Below are positions 1 to 9,307 of a stretch of 36,622 bases of DNA, piece after piece. Source of the DNA: Clostridia bacterium (GTDB taxonomy: Bacteria > Bacillota > Clostridia > Oscillospirales > Acutalibacteraceae); contig JAFXCH010000053.1 in assembly GCA_017516485.1 (NCBI GenBank), forward strand, positions 1-36,622. The letters are read 5' to 3'. Within the stretch, counting starts at the first letter, position 1. The number at the start of each line of letters is the position of its first letter. A model generated the notes under the pieces. It saw nothing but the letters and a program-made list of their open reading frames with translations, had not been told where the DNA came from and did no database searches. The position numbers and the translations under genes were made by a program.

Positions 1-453
1 AAAATCCAGCTTATCCGTGAAAACGGCACTACAACCACAATCGACCGCAGCAAGGCAACTATTACCTCAAACGGCGATACGGAAACATGGGTTGTAAATA
101 TGCGAGTTGGAGAAGGTGAGCACTCAATCCGTGCAAAGTACGGCAAGGTCTGGGATGAGGCAAAGATTCCGTTTACCGTCACTTACGATACACCTAAAGC
201 ACATTCGTTTGATATCACTTACGAAAACGGCATCGGCACGTTTGAAGTAGTAACCGACCCGCAGATAGCAAAGGTGCAGTTCTTGCTCGACAGCGGCAGC
301 ACACTCACGTATTCGCAGAGCTACAGCCGTATTGCCGAGGACGGTATGCGCCACTGGACGGTAATTCGCAAAATCCCTGCCGATACAAACTATACCCTCA
401 AAACAAAACTCGGTTATACCTGGACAACAACCGATCTCAAAGTAACATCATAA
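1..453 (+). CDS. C-terminal part of a probable surface protein (5' end outside window)
   Basis: An open frame runs from base 1 to a TAA at 451-453, so the gene begins upstream of the window. About 150 residues are visible. They are rich in Thr, Ser, Lys and aromatic residues and alternate in a beta-strand-like way. Two related segments can be seen: one around residues 1-65 with a GEGEHSIRAKYG-like strand, and one around 75-150 with KVQFLLDSGS. This suggests Ig-like or similar beta-sandwich modules of an exported protein. There is no membrane anchor or sortase motif at the C-terminus. An internal ATG at base 100 would give a shorter product, but it has no good ribosome binding site and the frame is open through it. 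Function is unknown; the surface assignment is inference. Confidence 0.6.
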   Translation, partial: KIQLIRENGTTTTIDRSKATITSNGDTETWVVNMRVGEGEHSIRAKYGKVWDEAKIPFTVTYDTPKAHSFDITYENGIGTFEVVTDPQIAKVQFLLDSGSTLTYSQSYSRIAEDGMRHWTVIRKIPADTNYTLKTKLGYTWTTTDLKVTS

Positions 454-460
454 AGTAAAA

Positions 461-530
461 ATGTCATTCTGAGCGTCAAGCGAAGAATCTTTACGTTTTT
501 AAAGATCCTTCGTTTCACTCAGGATGACAT
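461..530. repeat. 70-bp imperfect palindrome (dispersed-repeat type)
   Basis: The left arm 461-492 begins ATGTCATTCTGAG and the right arm ends CTCAGGATGACAT at 530. The arms pair along about 30 bases with a few mismatches and a short T-rich loop. It lies directly after the stop of the surface protein and could act as its terminator. From memory, GTCATTCTGAGCG...CGAAGAATC palindromes are scattered through many gut Firmicute genomes. Confidence 0.6.
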
Positions 531-564
531 TGTTTTTTATATTGCGATAAATTGGTATGTCAAA

Positions 565-681
565 AGCTCCTTTGGAAAGGAGCTGTCGAGCGACAAGCGA
601 GACTGAGGGATTGTTATTGTTCAGGTCACAACCCCTCCGAGTCGGCTTGTGCCGACCCACCTCCCCTTGCACAGGGGAGGC
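565..681. repeat. Palindromic dispersed repeat, copy A
   Basis: The segment starts with a GCTCCTTTGGAAAGGAGC hairpin, continues with CTGTCGAGCGACAAGCGAGACTGAGGG, and ends with a CCTCCCC/GGGGAGG arm. It shares the GAGCTGTCGAGCG...GCGAGACTGAGGGA block with copy B at 707-840. Short open frames across it are repeat artefacts rather than genes. Confidence 0.6.
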
Positions 682-706
682 ATATAAAGAGCGATGTGAA
701 ATTAAA

Positions 707-840
707 AAGCTCCCTCTGATGAGGGAGCTGTCGAGCGTTATGCGAGACTGAGGGAGAGACAACACAAAACTCTGCTTTTATATTCTCTCCCTCCGACAAA
801 AATCAAAGATTTTTGCCACCTCCCTCGTCAGAGGGAGGCT
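707..840. repeat. Palindromic dispersed repeat, copy B
   Basis: The left end AGCTCCCTCTGATGAGGGAG and the right end CCTCCCTCGTCAGAGGGAGG pair with each other. The interior carries the same TGTCGAGCG...GCGAGACTGAGGGA block as copy A, plus a small AAAATC/GATTTT hairpin. Together with copy A and the 461-530 palindrome it fills the 425-bp gap between the first two genes, and no coding sequence is supported there. Confidence 0.6.
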
Positions 841-877
841 GTAAAGGTGCTACTGCTCAATATTAATTGCGAATTGA

Positions 878-3526
878 TTAAGGTTGTTTGATATCTTTCC
901 AGTCGCTTACTTCACGCTTACCGCCATCACCGGCCTCGCTTATTTTTTTGGTTGCAACAACAGTGCCGTTATTCTTAAGACCGACTGTGTAATCGTCGCC
1001 TGCTATAATGGCAGTAATGTTTTTCCAGCCGCTTACATCACATCGACCGTCATCGTTGCCAACAGCAACAACAGTACCGTTTGATTTCAGACCTACTGTG
1101 TAGCCCTTACCTGCCGAAACAGCAACGATGTTTTTCCAGTCGTTTACATCACACTGACCATGGCTATTATTACCAACAGCAACAACAGTACCGTCTGATT
1201 TAAGACCTACTGTGTGAGTGCTACTTGCCGAAATAGCAACAATATCTGTCCAGTCGCTTACATCACATTCACCGTTATAATTACCAGCACCAGCAGCCAC
1301 AACAGTGCCGTTGGATTTCAGACCGACTGTGTGATTGCTACCTGTCGAAATAGCAACAATATCCGTCCAATCGTCTACCTCACACTGATCGTTTTTATTC
1401 TTACCAACAGCAACAACAGTGCCGTCTGATTTCAGACCGACTGTGTGATTGCTACCTGCCGAAATGGCAACAATATCGGTCCATTTGCTCATATCTTTAT
1501 CACCCTTTGGGGTAGTAACAACAGTGCCGTCAGATTTCAGACCGACTGTGTAATTCGCACCTGCCGCGACAGCAATAATATCAGTCCAGTCGCCTACTTT
1601 ATCCCGATCTTCGCGGTCGTAAGAATCAATAGTAGTAACAACAGTGCCATCACTCTTCAGACCGACTGTGTGATAATCGCTTGTCGCAATTGTTTCTCTT
1701 ACGGCAATTTTATCCCACAGCTCAAAGCTCTTTTCCCGTGCGTCTTTGTAATCGCCTGCCTTGCCGTAGCGGATGGCAGAATTTGTATAATCTTTGTTTT
1801 TGGCATACTCAACAGCGAGATCGTAATTTAATTCAGATGCTTTCAGTGCGGAATCTTTATATTTTGGAATCTCTTCAAAAATTTCAACTGCCCGGATGTA
1901 CTCTTTGTTTTCTACAAGCTTAAGTGCTTCTTTATACTTTGATGACGGGACTATAACAGTGAAATTAATAACAACAATAGTAACAATTACGACCACCAGT
2001 GCCACAATGGCTGCAGCAATTTTTTTGGGTCTGTCTCTTCGTTTCTTTTCGGCGATTCTTGCAAGCTCTGCCTGACGTTCGCGCTCAATACGCTCAGCTT
2101 TTGCTTTTTCTTTTATACTTTCAATCTTCTTTTGGCAGAGCTGGATTTTTTCTTCCGAATCTCGCCAATCTTTAATAGATCGGAATTCTTTAATCGCTTT
2201 TTCGTATTTTATTATGTCGCTTTCTTCACTTGGATTGCCGGCAAAAACTTTGCAGGCACTTTCGTAAATGCCTCTGATACGGTCGATTTCGTTTCTGTCT
2301 TTAATATACTTTATGTAGCCTTCAAGTTCGCTCACGAGTGCCTCGTCACCGAAACGAACAATCTTACGGTAATTATTATTGTCATCAAACGGTCGGGCAC
2401 AATCTTTCAGCTCGATTTGTGTTTTTGCTCTATTATATGCCATAAGTTTACCAAGGTATGCTTCAGCATTTTCGGGGTCGATATCGAGCACCTTTTCACA
2501 GTATTCATTGGCGGAATTCCAGTCGCCGTCTTCAAGGAACATAAATGCACGCTTGAGCAAAGAGGCTGTGTTTGCTCCGCCTGAAGTTTCATTAACAGTT
2601 ACCTGCTGAACAACAGGAGCAGATTTCGGCTCGTCGGGCTTGATGATTTTTTTGATGCCCCTTACAACATCGTTTACAAAGCCTATTTTGCTCATATCCT
2701 GTGCCTGAAGGTGTGAAAATTCCTCGGGCAGGTCGTACGCATCCATATCACGGTAGCAGGGGATAAGAAGCTTTGAGCGGTCAGCCTTCATCAGCTTGAG
2801 GTAACGTGACCACTCGTTCTTAACCCATACAGCGTCGAAATATTCGGGCTTTGTGCCGACAACAAGCATTACCTTTGCGCTGTTGAGTGCGGCAAATATG
2901 TACGGCTCGTATTCAACACCAAGCTTGTCTTCGAGAGTTATTGCGGCATAAAATACCTTGAGCCCCTCTTGTGTGAGCTGGTAGTAAATATCGTTTGCAA
3001 GTGCACTGTCGACCGTACGCTTGCCGTTTTCGTCGGTTTCTTTGTAACAGATAAAAACGTCAAACGGCTTTTCGCTTTTAACAATCGCAAGTATATCTTT
3101 TTGCAGGGCGGCAATTTCCTCTGCTTGCGATTTGTAAACGCCCAGCGAAACAGAATCTGCATTGGAGATTGTAGCCTGATAGTCTACGTCGGACAGAATC
3201 GATTCGTACTGTGTTCTGTGGCAGGTAGGAATACGCTTGTAAGTTTTTGGGTCTTCAACGTATTCTATGCCGTATTTGCAAAGCACAAGACCCCAATAAG
3301 CCTCGGCTTCGGTGTTGTCTTCATTTACTATTTTTTCATAAACCTCTGCCGCCTTATCGAACTCGCACTTGATGCGCAGGTTGTTGGCGCGGTTGAAAAG
3401 GTTAGCTATGATATCATCGCTCTTCTTAGGTACGGTCTGCACAGATCCGCAGTAATCGCACGTTGCAACAGTTTCGCCGTTGATTTCAAGTGTACCGCCG
3501 CACATTTTACATTTAAAAACAGCCAT
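878..3526 (-). CDS. Zinc-ribbon / TIR / transmembrane / RCC1-like repeat protein
   Basis: This is an 882-residue multidomain protein. A CxxC...CxxC zinc ribbon (C6, C9, C23, C26) is followed by a TPR-like helical stretch. A TIR domain covers about 154-295, with FDVFICYKE at its start. Its WVKNEW motif (E238) sits where NAD-cleaving TIR domains such as SARM1 carry the catalytic glutamate. Further TPR-like helices and a charged coiled coil lead to one membrane helix at about 502-526. A second TPR-like region follows, then seven repeats at about 610-882 built on TVGLKSDGTVV, typical of RCC1-like beta-propellers. The basic stretch before the helix predicts TIR inside and the repeats outside. The start has an AAGGAG site at 3535-3540. 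The N-terminal half belongs to a family I remember as common in gut clostridia; ligand and activity are unknown. Confidence 0.8.
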   Translation of the reverse strand: MAVFKCKMCGGTLEINGETVATCDYCGSVQTVPKKSDDIIANLFNRANNLRIKCEFDKAAEVYEKIVNEDNTEAEAYWGLVLCKYGIEYVEDPKTYKRIPTCHRTQYESILSDVDYQATISNADSVSLGVYKSQAEEIAALQKDILAIVKSEKPFDVFICYKETDENGKRTVDSALANDIYYQLTQEGLKVFYAAITLEDKLGVEYEPYIFAALNSAKVMLVVGTKPEYFDAVWVKNEWSRYLKLMKADRSKLLIPCYRDMDAYDLPEEFSHLQAQDMSKIGFVNDVVRGIKKIIKPDEPKSAPVVQQVTVNETSGGANTASLLKRAFMFLEDGDWNSANEYCEKVLDIDPENAEAYLGKLMAYNRAKTQIELKDCARPFDDNNNYRKIVRFGDEALVSELEGYIKYIKDRNEIDRIRGIYESACKVFAGNPSEESDIIKYEKAIKEFRSIKDWRDSEEKIQLCQKKIESIKEKAKAERIERERQAELARIAEKKRRDRPKKIAAAIVALVVVIVTIVVINFTVIVPSSKYKEALKLVENKEYIRAVEIFEEIPKYKDSALKASELNYDLAVEYAKNKDYTNSAIRYGKAGDYKDAREKSFELWDKIAVRETIATSDYHTVGLKSDGTVVTTIDSYDREDRDKVGDWTDIIAVAAGANYTVGLKSDGTVVTTPKGDKDMSKWTDIVAISAGSNHTVGLKSDGTVVAVGKNKNDQCEVDDWTDIVAISTGSNHTVGLKSNGTVVAAGAGNYNGECDVSDWTDIVAISASSTHTVGLKSDGTVVAVGNNSHGQCDVNDWKNIVAVSAGKGYTVGLKSNGTVVAVGNDDGRCDVSGWKNITAIIAGDDYTVGLKNNGTVVATKKISEAGDGGKREVSDWKDIKQP

Positions 3527-3557
3527 ATCCGTTTCTCCTTTAAGTATTGTAATTAAT

Positions 3558-3586
3558 ATTATAGCACTTGTATTTAATTATAGCAA
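3558..3586 (-). promoter_or_regulatory. Promoter of the TIR gene
   Basis: On the minus strand TTGCTA (3586-3581) is followed after 17 bases by TATAAT (3563-3558) with an extended TG two bases upstream. It lies about 30 bases upstream of the start codon. Confidence 0.55.
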
Positions 3587-3665
3587 CCGATTTTGAATCT
3601 TATTTTTCCATTACAGCAAATTTTGTGAAGCAAATGTGAAATATAAAAATAATGGTAAAACCCTC

Positions 3666-3697
3666 TTGACATTCTTTGACTTTCGATATATTATAAT
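3666..3697 (+). promoter_or_regulatory. hrcA operon promoter
   Basis: TTGACA at 3666-3671 is followed by TATTAT at 3689-3694 (17-base spacer) or TATAAT at 3692-3697 (20-base spacer). It sits just upstream of the CIRCE operator, so HrcA bound there would cover the transcription start. Confidence 0.7.
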
Positions 3698-3703
3698 GAT
3701 AGT

Positions 3704-3730
3704 TTAGCACTCGAAAACACAGAGTGCTAA
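3704..3730. promoter_or_regulatory. CIRCE operator (HrcA binding site)
   Basis: TTAGCACTC (3704-3712), nine bases, then GAGTGCTAA (3722-3730) is an exact match to the consensus CIRCE inverted repeat bound by the heat-shock repressor HrcA. It overlaps the start region of the hrcA-grpE-dnaK-dnaJ transcript. Confidence 0.97.
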
Positions 3731-3762
3731 AATTAGCACAAGGCAGAAAGGGGACGAATCGG

Positions 3763-4791
3763 GTGCTTAATATGACTGAAAGAAAGCAGAAAATACTGGC
3801 TGCAGTTGTTGAAAGTTATATCCGCACGGGTGAGCCTGTAGGCTCTAAAAACCTGATGGGCGAGCTCGATTTTTCCGTTTCCTCCGCTACCATACGTAAC
3901 GAGATGGCTGACCTTGCCGAAATGGGCTACCTTGAGCAGCCCCACACATCGGCAGGCCGTGTGCCGACTACTCTCGGCTACCGCTACTATATCGATAAGC
4001 TGATGAATAAAATGGAGCTTAACGAGGCAGATTGCAAGAGTATCACCAAAACGGTTTCTTCCGGCAGCGGTGACCCTGAGCAGCTGCTCGAAAAAGCAGG
4101 CGAAGTAATTGCCAACCTCACAAACTGTGCGGCGATAACTACAATGCCCGCAGGTGATAAGGCAACTGTCCGCAGGGCAGAGATTGTGCCCGTAAGTAAC
4201 CGTACGGCAATGATTGTGCTTCTCACCTCGGCAGGTACGCTCAAAAGTAAGGCTTGCCGCAGCGATATGCCAATCACTCCGCAGACGGTTGAGCGTTTTT
4301 ACAATGTTTGTGCGTCACACTTTGTCGGCAGACCGCTTGAAGAAATCGGCACTGTAATGCTCCAGACTCTGGTTGCTTCACTGGGTGAGTATGCACTTGA
4401 GATGTCACCGTTTTTTGTTGCACTGGCAGACCTTGCAAACGATGCACTCAGCTCCGATGTTCTTCTTGAGGGTCAGTCAAACCTGTTTAATCACCGCGAG
4501 CTTGGCGGTAACGTACTTGAGCTTATGGAGTTTCTCCGCAAGGGTGACCCGTTGGCGAAGCTTATCGCAGGCGGCACAGACGATGTTGATATCAAGATAG
4601 GCACTGAAAACGAATATAAACAGCTTGCTAACTCCAGCGTAATTATTTCGCATTACGATATCAACGGTGAAAGGTCGGGTGCTCTGGGCATAATCGGTCC
4701 GACACGTCTTAACTATGCAAAACTTATTCCGTATATGCAGTTTGTTTCGGGTCTTGTAGGTAAGATTCTTACCGAAACACTTGATGAATAA
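3763..4791 (+). CDS. hrcA: Heat-inducible transcription repressor HrcA
   Basis: HrcA represses heat-shock genes by binding CIRCE and is itself stabilised by GroEL. The product of 342 residues matches the usual family length. The N-terminal winged helix contains the typical ILAAVVESYIRTGEPVGSK and the ATIRNEMADLAEMGYLEQPHT recognition region. The C-terminal half ends in the conserved GALGIIGPTRLNYAKLIPYM stretch. The chosen start is GTG at 3763, about 7 bases after AAAGGGGA. A GTG at 3724 lies inside the CIRCE element and cannot be the start. ATG at 3772 is possible but too far from the ribosome binding site. It is the first gene of the operon and so autoregulated; grpE follows after 15 bases. 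Confidence 0.95.
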   Translation: MLNMTERKQKILAAVVESYIRTGEPVGSKNLMGELDFSVSSATIRNEMADLAEMGYLEQPHTSAGRVPTTLGYRYYIDKLMNKMELNEADCKSITKTVSSGSGDPEQLLEKAGEVIANLTNCAAITTMPAGDKATVRRAEIVPVSNRTAMIVLLTSAGTLKSKACRSDMPITPQTVERFYNVCASHFVGRPLEEIGTVMLQTLVASLGEYALEMSPFFVALADLANDALSSDVLLEGQSNLFNHRELGGNVLELMEFLRKGDPLAKLIAGGTDDVDIKIGTENEYKQLANSSVIISHYDINGERSGALGIIGPTRLNYAKLIPYMQFVSGLVGKILTETLDE

Positions 4792-4806
4792 AAGGGAGGT
4801 TTAAAA

Positions 4807-5334
4807 ATGGAAGAGAAAGAAAATGTAACGACAGCAGAAGAGAAGGAAGAGAAAAAAGAGAAGAAGACAAAGAAAAAGGCTGACAAAGCTGACGAGAAGG
4901 TTGCGGAGCTTCAGGCAGAGCTTGAAGAGCAGAAAAACCAATATCTTCGCCTTGCCGCTGAGTATGACAACTACCGCAAACGCACACAGCGTGAGAAGGA
5001 TGCACTCAACGGCGATATTAAAGCCTACATCATAGGCGAGATTCTTCCCGTTATCGACAACTTCGAGCGTGCAAATGCAAACACATCGGCAGATTACGAA
5101 ACCTATAAAAAAGGTATGGAAATGATTTTCACACAGTTTGCTGATATCTTCAAGAAGCTCGGTGTTGAGGCATTCGGTGAGCCGGGTGACGCATTTGACC
5201 CGATGATGCATAACGCAGTAATGCATATCGACAGCGAAGACTTCGGCGAGAGCGTTATCGCTCAGGTCTTTGGAAAGGGCTACAAAATCGGCGACAAAAT
5301 TATCCGCTGTGCAACAGTACAGGTCGCCAATTAA
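4807..5334 (+). CDS. grpE: Nucleotide exchange factor GrpE
   Basis: GrpE releases ADP from DnaK in the DnaK-DnaJ chaperone cycle in the cytoplasm. The 175-residue product has a Lys/Glu-rich N-terminus, a long helix (about 35-75, with RLAAEYDNYRKRTQREK) and the C-terminal beta domain with EAFGEPGDAFDPMMHNAVMH and the final KGYKIGDKIIRCATVQVAN signature. It is preceded by AGGGAGG at 4793-4799 and lies 15 bases after hrcA, so both are on the CIRCE-controlled message. A 198-bp inverted-repeat element separates it from dnaK. Confidence 0.96.
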   Translation: MEEKENVTTAEEKEEKKEKKTKKKADKADEKVAELQAELEEQKNQYLRLAAEYDNYRKRTQREKDALNGDIKAYIIGEILPVIDNFERANANTSADYETYKKGMEMIFTQFADIFKKLGVEAFGEPGDAFDPMMHNAVMHIDSEDFGESVIAQVFGKGYKIGDKIIRCATVQVAN

Positions 5335-5532
5335 AGGGCATCGTGAACAAATCCAAACACGCCAAAAAGAAAAGCTTTTTAAGTCTTTTTGACGTATTCG
5401 GTCTCGAAAGGCAGAAGCCTTCCATCGCCCTCATCCACCAAAAATACAATAAAAATCTTTGGCTTTTTGGTTAAAGATTTTCAGACGTAGATTATTCAGT
5501 AAAAACGTATTTGGATTTATTCCCGATACCCT
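5335..5532. repeat. 198-bp element with 27-bp terminal inverted repeats
   Basis: The left end AGGGCATCGTGAACAAATCC (to 5361) and the right end (5506-5532, ending GATACCCT) are inverted repeats matching at 23 of 27 positions. A further hairpin, AAAATCTTT (5452-5460) with AAAGATTTT (5473-5481), lies inside. There is no open frame and no transposase. It starts one base after the grpE stop and fills most of the 242-bp grpE-dnaK gap. It may be a MITE-like insertion or a large RNA structure for processing or attenuation. Confidence 0.6.
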
Positions 5533-5576
5533 AAACAAATATAAAAATTCACTTAATATAAAAGGAGTAATTAATT

Positions 5577-7424
5577 ATGGCAAAAGTAATAGGTATTGAC
5601 CTTGGTACAACAAACTCATGCGTAGCAGTTATCGAAGGTGGCGAGCCCGTAGTTATCGCTAACGCAGAAGGCGCACGTACAACTCCCTCCGTTGTTGCAT
5701 TCAGCAAGGACGGCGAGAGAATGGTAGGTCAGGTTGCAAAGCGTCAGGCTATCACCAACCCCGACCGCACAATCGCATCTATCAAAAGACAGATGGGTAC
5801 AGACTACGGTGTAAAGATTGATGACAAGCGCTTCACACCTCAGGAGATTTCCGCAATGGTACTCCAGAAGCTCAAGGCTGATGCAGAGGCATACCTCGGC
5901 GACAAGGTAACAGAGGCTGTTATCACAGTACCCGCATACTTCACAGACGCACAGCGTCAGGCTAGAAAGGATGCAGGCCGCATTGCAGGTCTTGAGGTTA
6001 AGAGAATCATCAACGAGCCTACAGCGGCTGCTCTTGCATACGGTATCGATAAGGAAAACGACCAGAAGGTTATGGTTTATGACCTTGGTGGCGGTACATT
6101 CGACGTTTCAATCATCGAGATGGGTGACGGCGTTCAGGAAGTTCTTGCAACAGCAGGTAACAACCGTCTTGGCGGTGACGATTTTGACCAGAGAATCATC
6201 GACTGGCTTGCAGATACATTCAAGGCAGAGCAGGGCATCGACCTTCGCGGCGACAAGATGGCTATGCAGCGCCTTAAGGAAGCTGCAGAGAAGGCTAAGA
6301 TTGAGCTTTCAGGCGTTACATCTTCAGCTATCAGCCTTCCCTTCATTACAGCTGATATGACAGGTCCCAAGCACCTTGAGGCAACTCTCACACGTGCAAA
6401 GTTCAACGAAATGACAGCAGATCTTGTTGAAGCTACAATGAATCCCGTCCGTCAGGCTATCTCCGATTCAGGTCTCAGCGTCAGCGAGATTGACAAGGTT
6501 CTCATGGTAGGTGGTTCTTCAAGAATTCCTGCTGTTCAGGAAGCTGTTCAGAAGTACCTCGGCAAAGAGCCCTTCAAGGGCATCAACCCTGACGAGTGCG
6601 TTGCAATCGGTGCAGCACTTCAGGCAGGTGTTCTCGGCGGCGAGGTTAAGGGTATGCTCCTTCTCGACGTTACACCCCTTTCACTCGGTATCGAGACAAT
6701 GGGCGGTATCAATACAAGAATTATCGAGCGTAACACAACTATCCCCGTAAAGAAGAGCCAGATCTTCTCAACAGCTGCTGACAATCAGCCCTCAGTTGAG
6801 GTTCACGTTCTTCAGGGTGAAAGAGAGTTTGCAAGAGATAACAAGACTCTTGGCGTATTCCACCTCGACGGCATTATGCCTGCTCCCCGCGGTGTACCCC
6901 AGATCGAAGTAACATTCGATATCGACGCTAACGGTATCGTTCATGTTTCCGCAAAGGACCTTGGCACAAATAAAGAACAGTCAATCTCCATCACAGCTTC
7001 TTCCAATATGTCCAAGGAAGACATCGAGAAGGCTGTTAACGAGGCTGCACGTTTTGCCGAGGAAGACAAGAAGCGCCGTGAGGAAATCGATACACGTAAT
7101 AATGCAGACCAGATGGTTTACCAGAGTGAGAAGCTCGTTAATGAAAACGGCGATAAGATGTCTGAGCAGGAGAAGACAGATATCAATACAAAGATAGATG
7201 CGCTTAAAGAGGCTCTCAAGGGTGAGGATATCAACCTCATTAAGTCCCGTCAGGAAGAGCTTACAAAGGTGCTCAACGATGTTTCCGTACGCCTTTATCA
7301 GGAGGCTGCAGCAGCACAGCAGGCAGCTCAGGGCGGCGCTGACGCAGGTCAGGGTGCACCCGGTGCAGATAATAACGGCTATTATGATGCACCCTTCACA
7401 GATGTAACAGACGACAACAACTAA
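5577..7424 (+). CDS. dnaK: Chaperone DnaK (Hsp70)
   Basis: DnaK is an ATP-dependent chaperone that binds exposed hydrophobic peptides and works with DnaJ and GrpE. The 615-residue product shows the nucleotide-binding domain motifs [13 protein letters not shown] (start), [13 protein letters not shown] and [14 protein letters not shown]. The substrate-binding domain has [17 protein letters not shown], and a helical lid is followed by an Ala/Gly/Gln-rich tail ending TDVTDDNN. The sequence shows no truncation. AAAGGAG lies about 10 bases before the ATG. No convincing promoter or second CIRCE is visible directly upstream, so transcription probably comes from the hrcA promoter through the 5335-5532 repeat. 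Confidence 0.98.
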   Translation: MAKVIGIDLGTTNSCVAVIEGGEPVVIANAEGARTTPSVVAFSKDGERMVGQVAKRQAITNPDRTIASIKRQMGTDYGVKIDDKRFTPQEISAMVLQKLKADAEAYLGDKVTEAVITVPAYFTDAQRQARKDAGRIAGLEVKRIINEPTAAALAYGIDKENDQKVMVYDLGGGTFDVSIIEMGDGVQEVLATAGNNRLGGDDFDQRIIDWLADTFKAEQGIDLRGDKMAMQRLKEAAEKAKIELSGVTSSAISLPFITADMTGPKHLEATLTRAKFNEMTADLVEATMNPVRQAISDSGLSVSEIDKVLMVGGSSRIPAVQEAVQKYLGKEPFKGINPDECVAIGAALQAGVLGGEVKGMLLLDVTPLSLGIETMGGINTRIIERNTTIPVKKSQIFSTAADNQPSVEVHVLQGEREFARDNKTLGVFHLDGIMPAPRGVPQIEVTFDIDANGIVHVSAKDLGTNKEQSISITASSNMSKEDIEKAVNEAARFAEEDKKRREEIDTRNNADQMVYQSEKLVNENGDKMSEQEKTDINTKIDALKEALKGEDINLIKSRQEELTKVLNDVSVRLYQEAAAAQQAAQGGADAGQGAPGADNNGYYDAPFTDVTDDNN

Positions 7425-7441
7425 TTTATTAATCAAACAGC

Positions 7442-7470
7442 AATGAGGGGCGGCTTTTTCGTCCCTCATT
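7442..7470 (+). terminator. Hairpin between dnaK and dnaJ
   Basis: AATGAGGG (7442-7449) pairs with CCCTCATT (7463-7470). No T-run follows, so it is more likely an attenuating or mRNA-processing/stability hairpin than a full terminator. It could lower DnaJ relative to DnaK. Confidence 0.5.
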
Positions 7471-7496
7471 GAGCGGTTTATGAAAGAGGAAATACC

Positions 7497-8648
7497 TTGG
7501 CAGATAAACGTGATTATTATGAAGTGCTCGGCGTAGACAAAACGGCGAGCGACGATGAAATAAAAAAAGCATACCGTAAAAAGGCAAAGGAGTTTCATCC
7601 TGACCTTCACCCCGGCGACAAAGAGGCCGAGGATAAGTTTAAAGAAGCCAATGAGGCTTACGAGGTGCTTTCCGACCCTGATAAGAAATCAAAATATGAC
7701 CGTTTCGGTCACGCAGGTGTAGACCCGAATTACGGTGCAGGCGGTCCCGGTGGTGGCTTTGGCGGCGGATTCGGCGGAATGGATTTCGATCTTGGCGATA
7801 TTTTCGGCAGCTTCTTTGGAGGCGGCTTCGGTGGCGGCAGGCAGGCTAACCCCAATGCTCCACGCAGAGGCAGCGACACCCAGGCACGCGTTACGCTTTC
7901 ATTTGAAGAGGCTGCAAAGGGCTGCAAGAAAAAGGTTGATTTCAGCCGTATTGAGCTTTGCCCCGATTGCCACGGCAGCGGTGCTGCATCGGGCACAAGT
8001 CCCGAAACCTGTCCCGAATGTCACGGCAGAGGTCAGGTCAATGTACAGCAGCGCACCCCCTTCGGCGTTATTCAGACTTCAAAATCCTGCTCACGTTGCG
8101 GCGGTAAGGGTCAGATAATTAAAACACCTTGCTCCAAGTGTAAAGGCAAGGGTGCAATAAGCAAAAAGGTTACACTTGAGGTCGATATACCTGCAGGTAT
8201 TGATGACCGTCAGGTGCTCAACGTAAACGGTCAGGGCAACAGTGGTGCTAACGGTGGCCCGTCCGGTAATCTGCACGTAACAGTGCTTGTGCGTCCTCAT
8301 CCTTTCTTTGAGCGTGACGGCTACGATGTCTGGTGTGAAGTTACAATCAGCTTTGCTCAGGCTGCACTTGGCGATACTCTTGAAGTGCCTACGCTTGACG
8401 GTAAGGTGCGCTATGATGTGCCGGCAGGTACACAGCCCGGCACTGTATTCAAGCTCAAGGGCAGAGGTATCCAGTCACTCAACGGCAGAGGTAAAGGCGA
8501 CCAGCTTGTGCGTCTTGTTGTTGATGTGCCTAAGAATCTTACCTCACGCCAGAAAGAGCTTCTGCGTGAATTTGAGAAAGAGTCCGGTTCAAAGGCTCCT
8601 TCGGGCGACGGCAACGGAAAAGGCTTTTTTGGTAAGAAGAAAAAATGA
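7497..8648 (+). CDS. dnaJ: Chaperone DnaJ (Hsp40)
   Basis: DnaJ stimulates DnaK ATPase and delivers substrates. The 383-residue protein has the J domain (about 4-68) with the HPD motif in [10 protein letters not shown], a Gly/Phe-rich linker at about 77-118, four CxxCxGxG zinc-binding repeats at about 150-225 ([32 protein letters not shown]), and the C-terminal beta domains. The start is TTG at 7497, with AGAGGA at 7485-7490 upstream. No alternative ATG lies before the J domain, so a non-AUG start is likely. The stop overlaps the next start (ATGA at 8645), implying translational coupling to the HAD phosphatase. Confidence 0.97.
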   Translation: MADKRDYYEVLGVDKTASDDEIKKAYRKKAKEFHPDLHPGDKEAEDKFKEANEAYEVLSDPDKKSKYDRFGHAGVDPNYGAGGPGGGFGGGFGGMDFDLGDIFGSFFGGGFGGGRQANPNAPRRGSDTQARVTLSFEEAAKGCKKKVDFSRIELCPDCHGSGAASGTSPETCPECHGRGQVNVQQRTPFGVIQTSKSCSRCGGKGQIIKTPCSKCKGKGAISKKVTLEVDIPAGIDDRQVLNVNGQGNSGANGGPSGNLHVTVLVRPHPFFERDGYDVWCEVTISFAQAALGDTLEVPTLDGKVRYDVPAGTQPGTVFKLKGRGIQSLNGRGKGDQLVRLVVDVPKNLTSRQKELLREFEKESGSKAPSGDGNGKGFFGKKKK

Positions 8649-9295
8649 AAAATACAGTAATTTTTGACCTTGACGGCACCTTGCTCAATACACTTGACGA
8701 TTTGACCGACAGTGTTAATTTTGCACTCGGTGAAATGGGTTATCCTCCCCATACCGCAGACGAAGTGCGTATGATGGTGGGTCACAGCGTGATTTATCTT
8801 ATTGAGCAGGCTTTGCCGAAGGGTACGGATAAAGTGACTTTTGACCGTTGCCTTGCAACTTTTGAGGCACATTATAAAACCAATATGCGCAACAAAACTG
8901 CACCGTATGACGGCGTTATGCAGATGCTCGATAAATTGAGTACAGCAGGATATAAGCTGGCTGTGGTTTCCAATAAGCCCGATATTTTCACAAAGCAGCT
9001 TGTACGCGAGCTTTTTGGTGATTATATTCAGCTTGCAATCGGCAGAAGTGAAACTATCGCGCGCAAGCCTGCACCCGATATGCTTGAGCTTGCTATGAAG
9101 CAGCTCGGCAGTGACCACGAATCGACAGTTTATGTAGGCGACAGTGAGGTCGATGTTGAAACTTCAATCAACGCAGGTGTCGACTGTGTAGGTTGTCTGT
9201 GGGGCTTCCGCGACAGAGAAACGCTTGAAACGGCAGGTGCTGAATATATAGTTTCTTCAACCGATGAGCTTGTCGGCCTGATTGAAAAATTGTAA
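8645..9295 (+). CDS. HAD-superfamily phosphatase, phosphoglycolate phosphatase-like
   Basis: The 216-residue protein has the HAD motifs in order: FDLDGTLL (motif I, nucleophile Asp at about residue 8), VVSNKP (motif II Ser/Thr region), a lysine in ARKPAPD (motif III), and VGDSEVDVE (motif IV acidic pair). The helical cap between motifs I and II is typical of the Gph/PgmB group, which hydrolyses phosphoglycolate or other small phosphate esters. The substrate cannot be told from sequence. It overlaps dnaJ by 4 bases and is therefore probably part of the heat-shock transcript; a terminator follows at 9308-9334. Confidence 0.88.
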   Translation: MKNTVIFDLDGTLLNTLDDLTDSVNFALGEMGYPPHTADEVRMMVGHSVIYLIEQALPKGTDKVTFDRCLATFEAHYKTNMRNKTAPYDGVMQMLDKLSTAGYKLAVVSNKPDIFTKQLVRELFGDYIQLAIGRSETIARKPAPDMLELAMKQLGSDHESTVYVGDSEVDVETSINAGVDCVGCLWGFRDRETLETAGAEYIVSSTDELVGLIEKL

Positions 9296-9307
9296 TATTC
9301 CCAAATA

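Noticed and set aside
499-765. Open frames on both strands across 499-765
   Set aside because: They lie wholly within the palindromic repeat cluster, lack ribosome binding sites and would encode repeat artefacts.
880-1690. CRISPR array suggested by regularly spaced repeats
   Set aside because: The roughly 110-120-base periodicity is the coding sequence of seven RCC1-like protein repeats, and the units are in frame.
3724-3762. Upstream GTG start for hrcA at 3724
   Set aside because: It lies inside the CIRCE operator at the expected transcription start and has no ribosome binding site; GTG at 3763 has AAAGGGGA at good distance.
7730-7996. Minus-strand Pro-rich open frame within dnaJ
   Set aside because: It is a shadow of the Gly/Phe-rich region of dnaJ in another frame.
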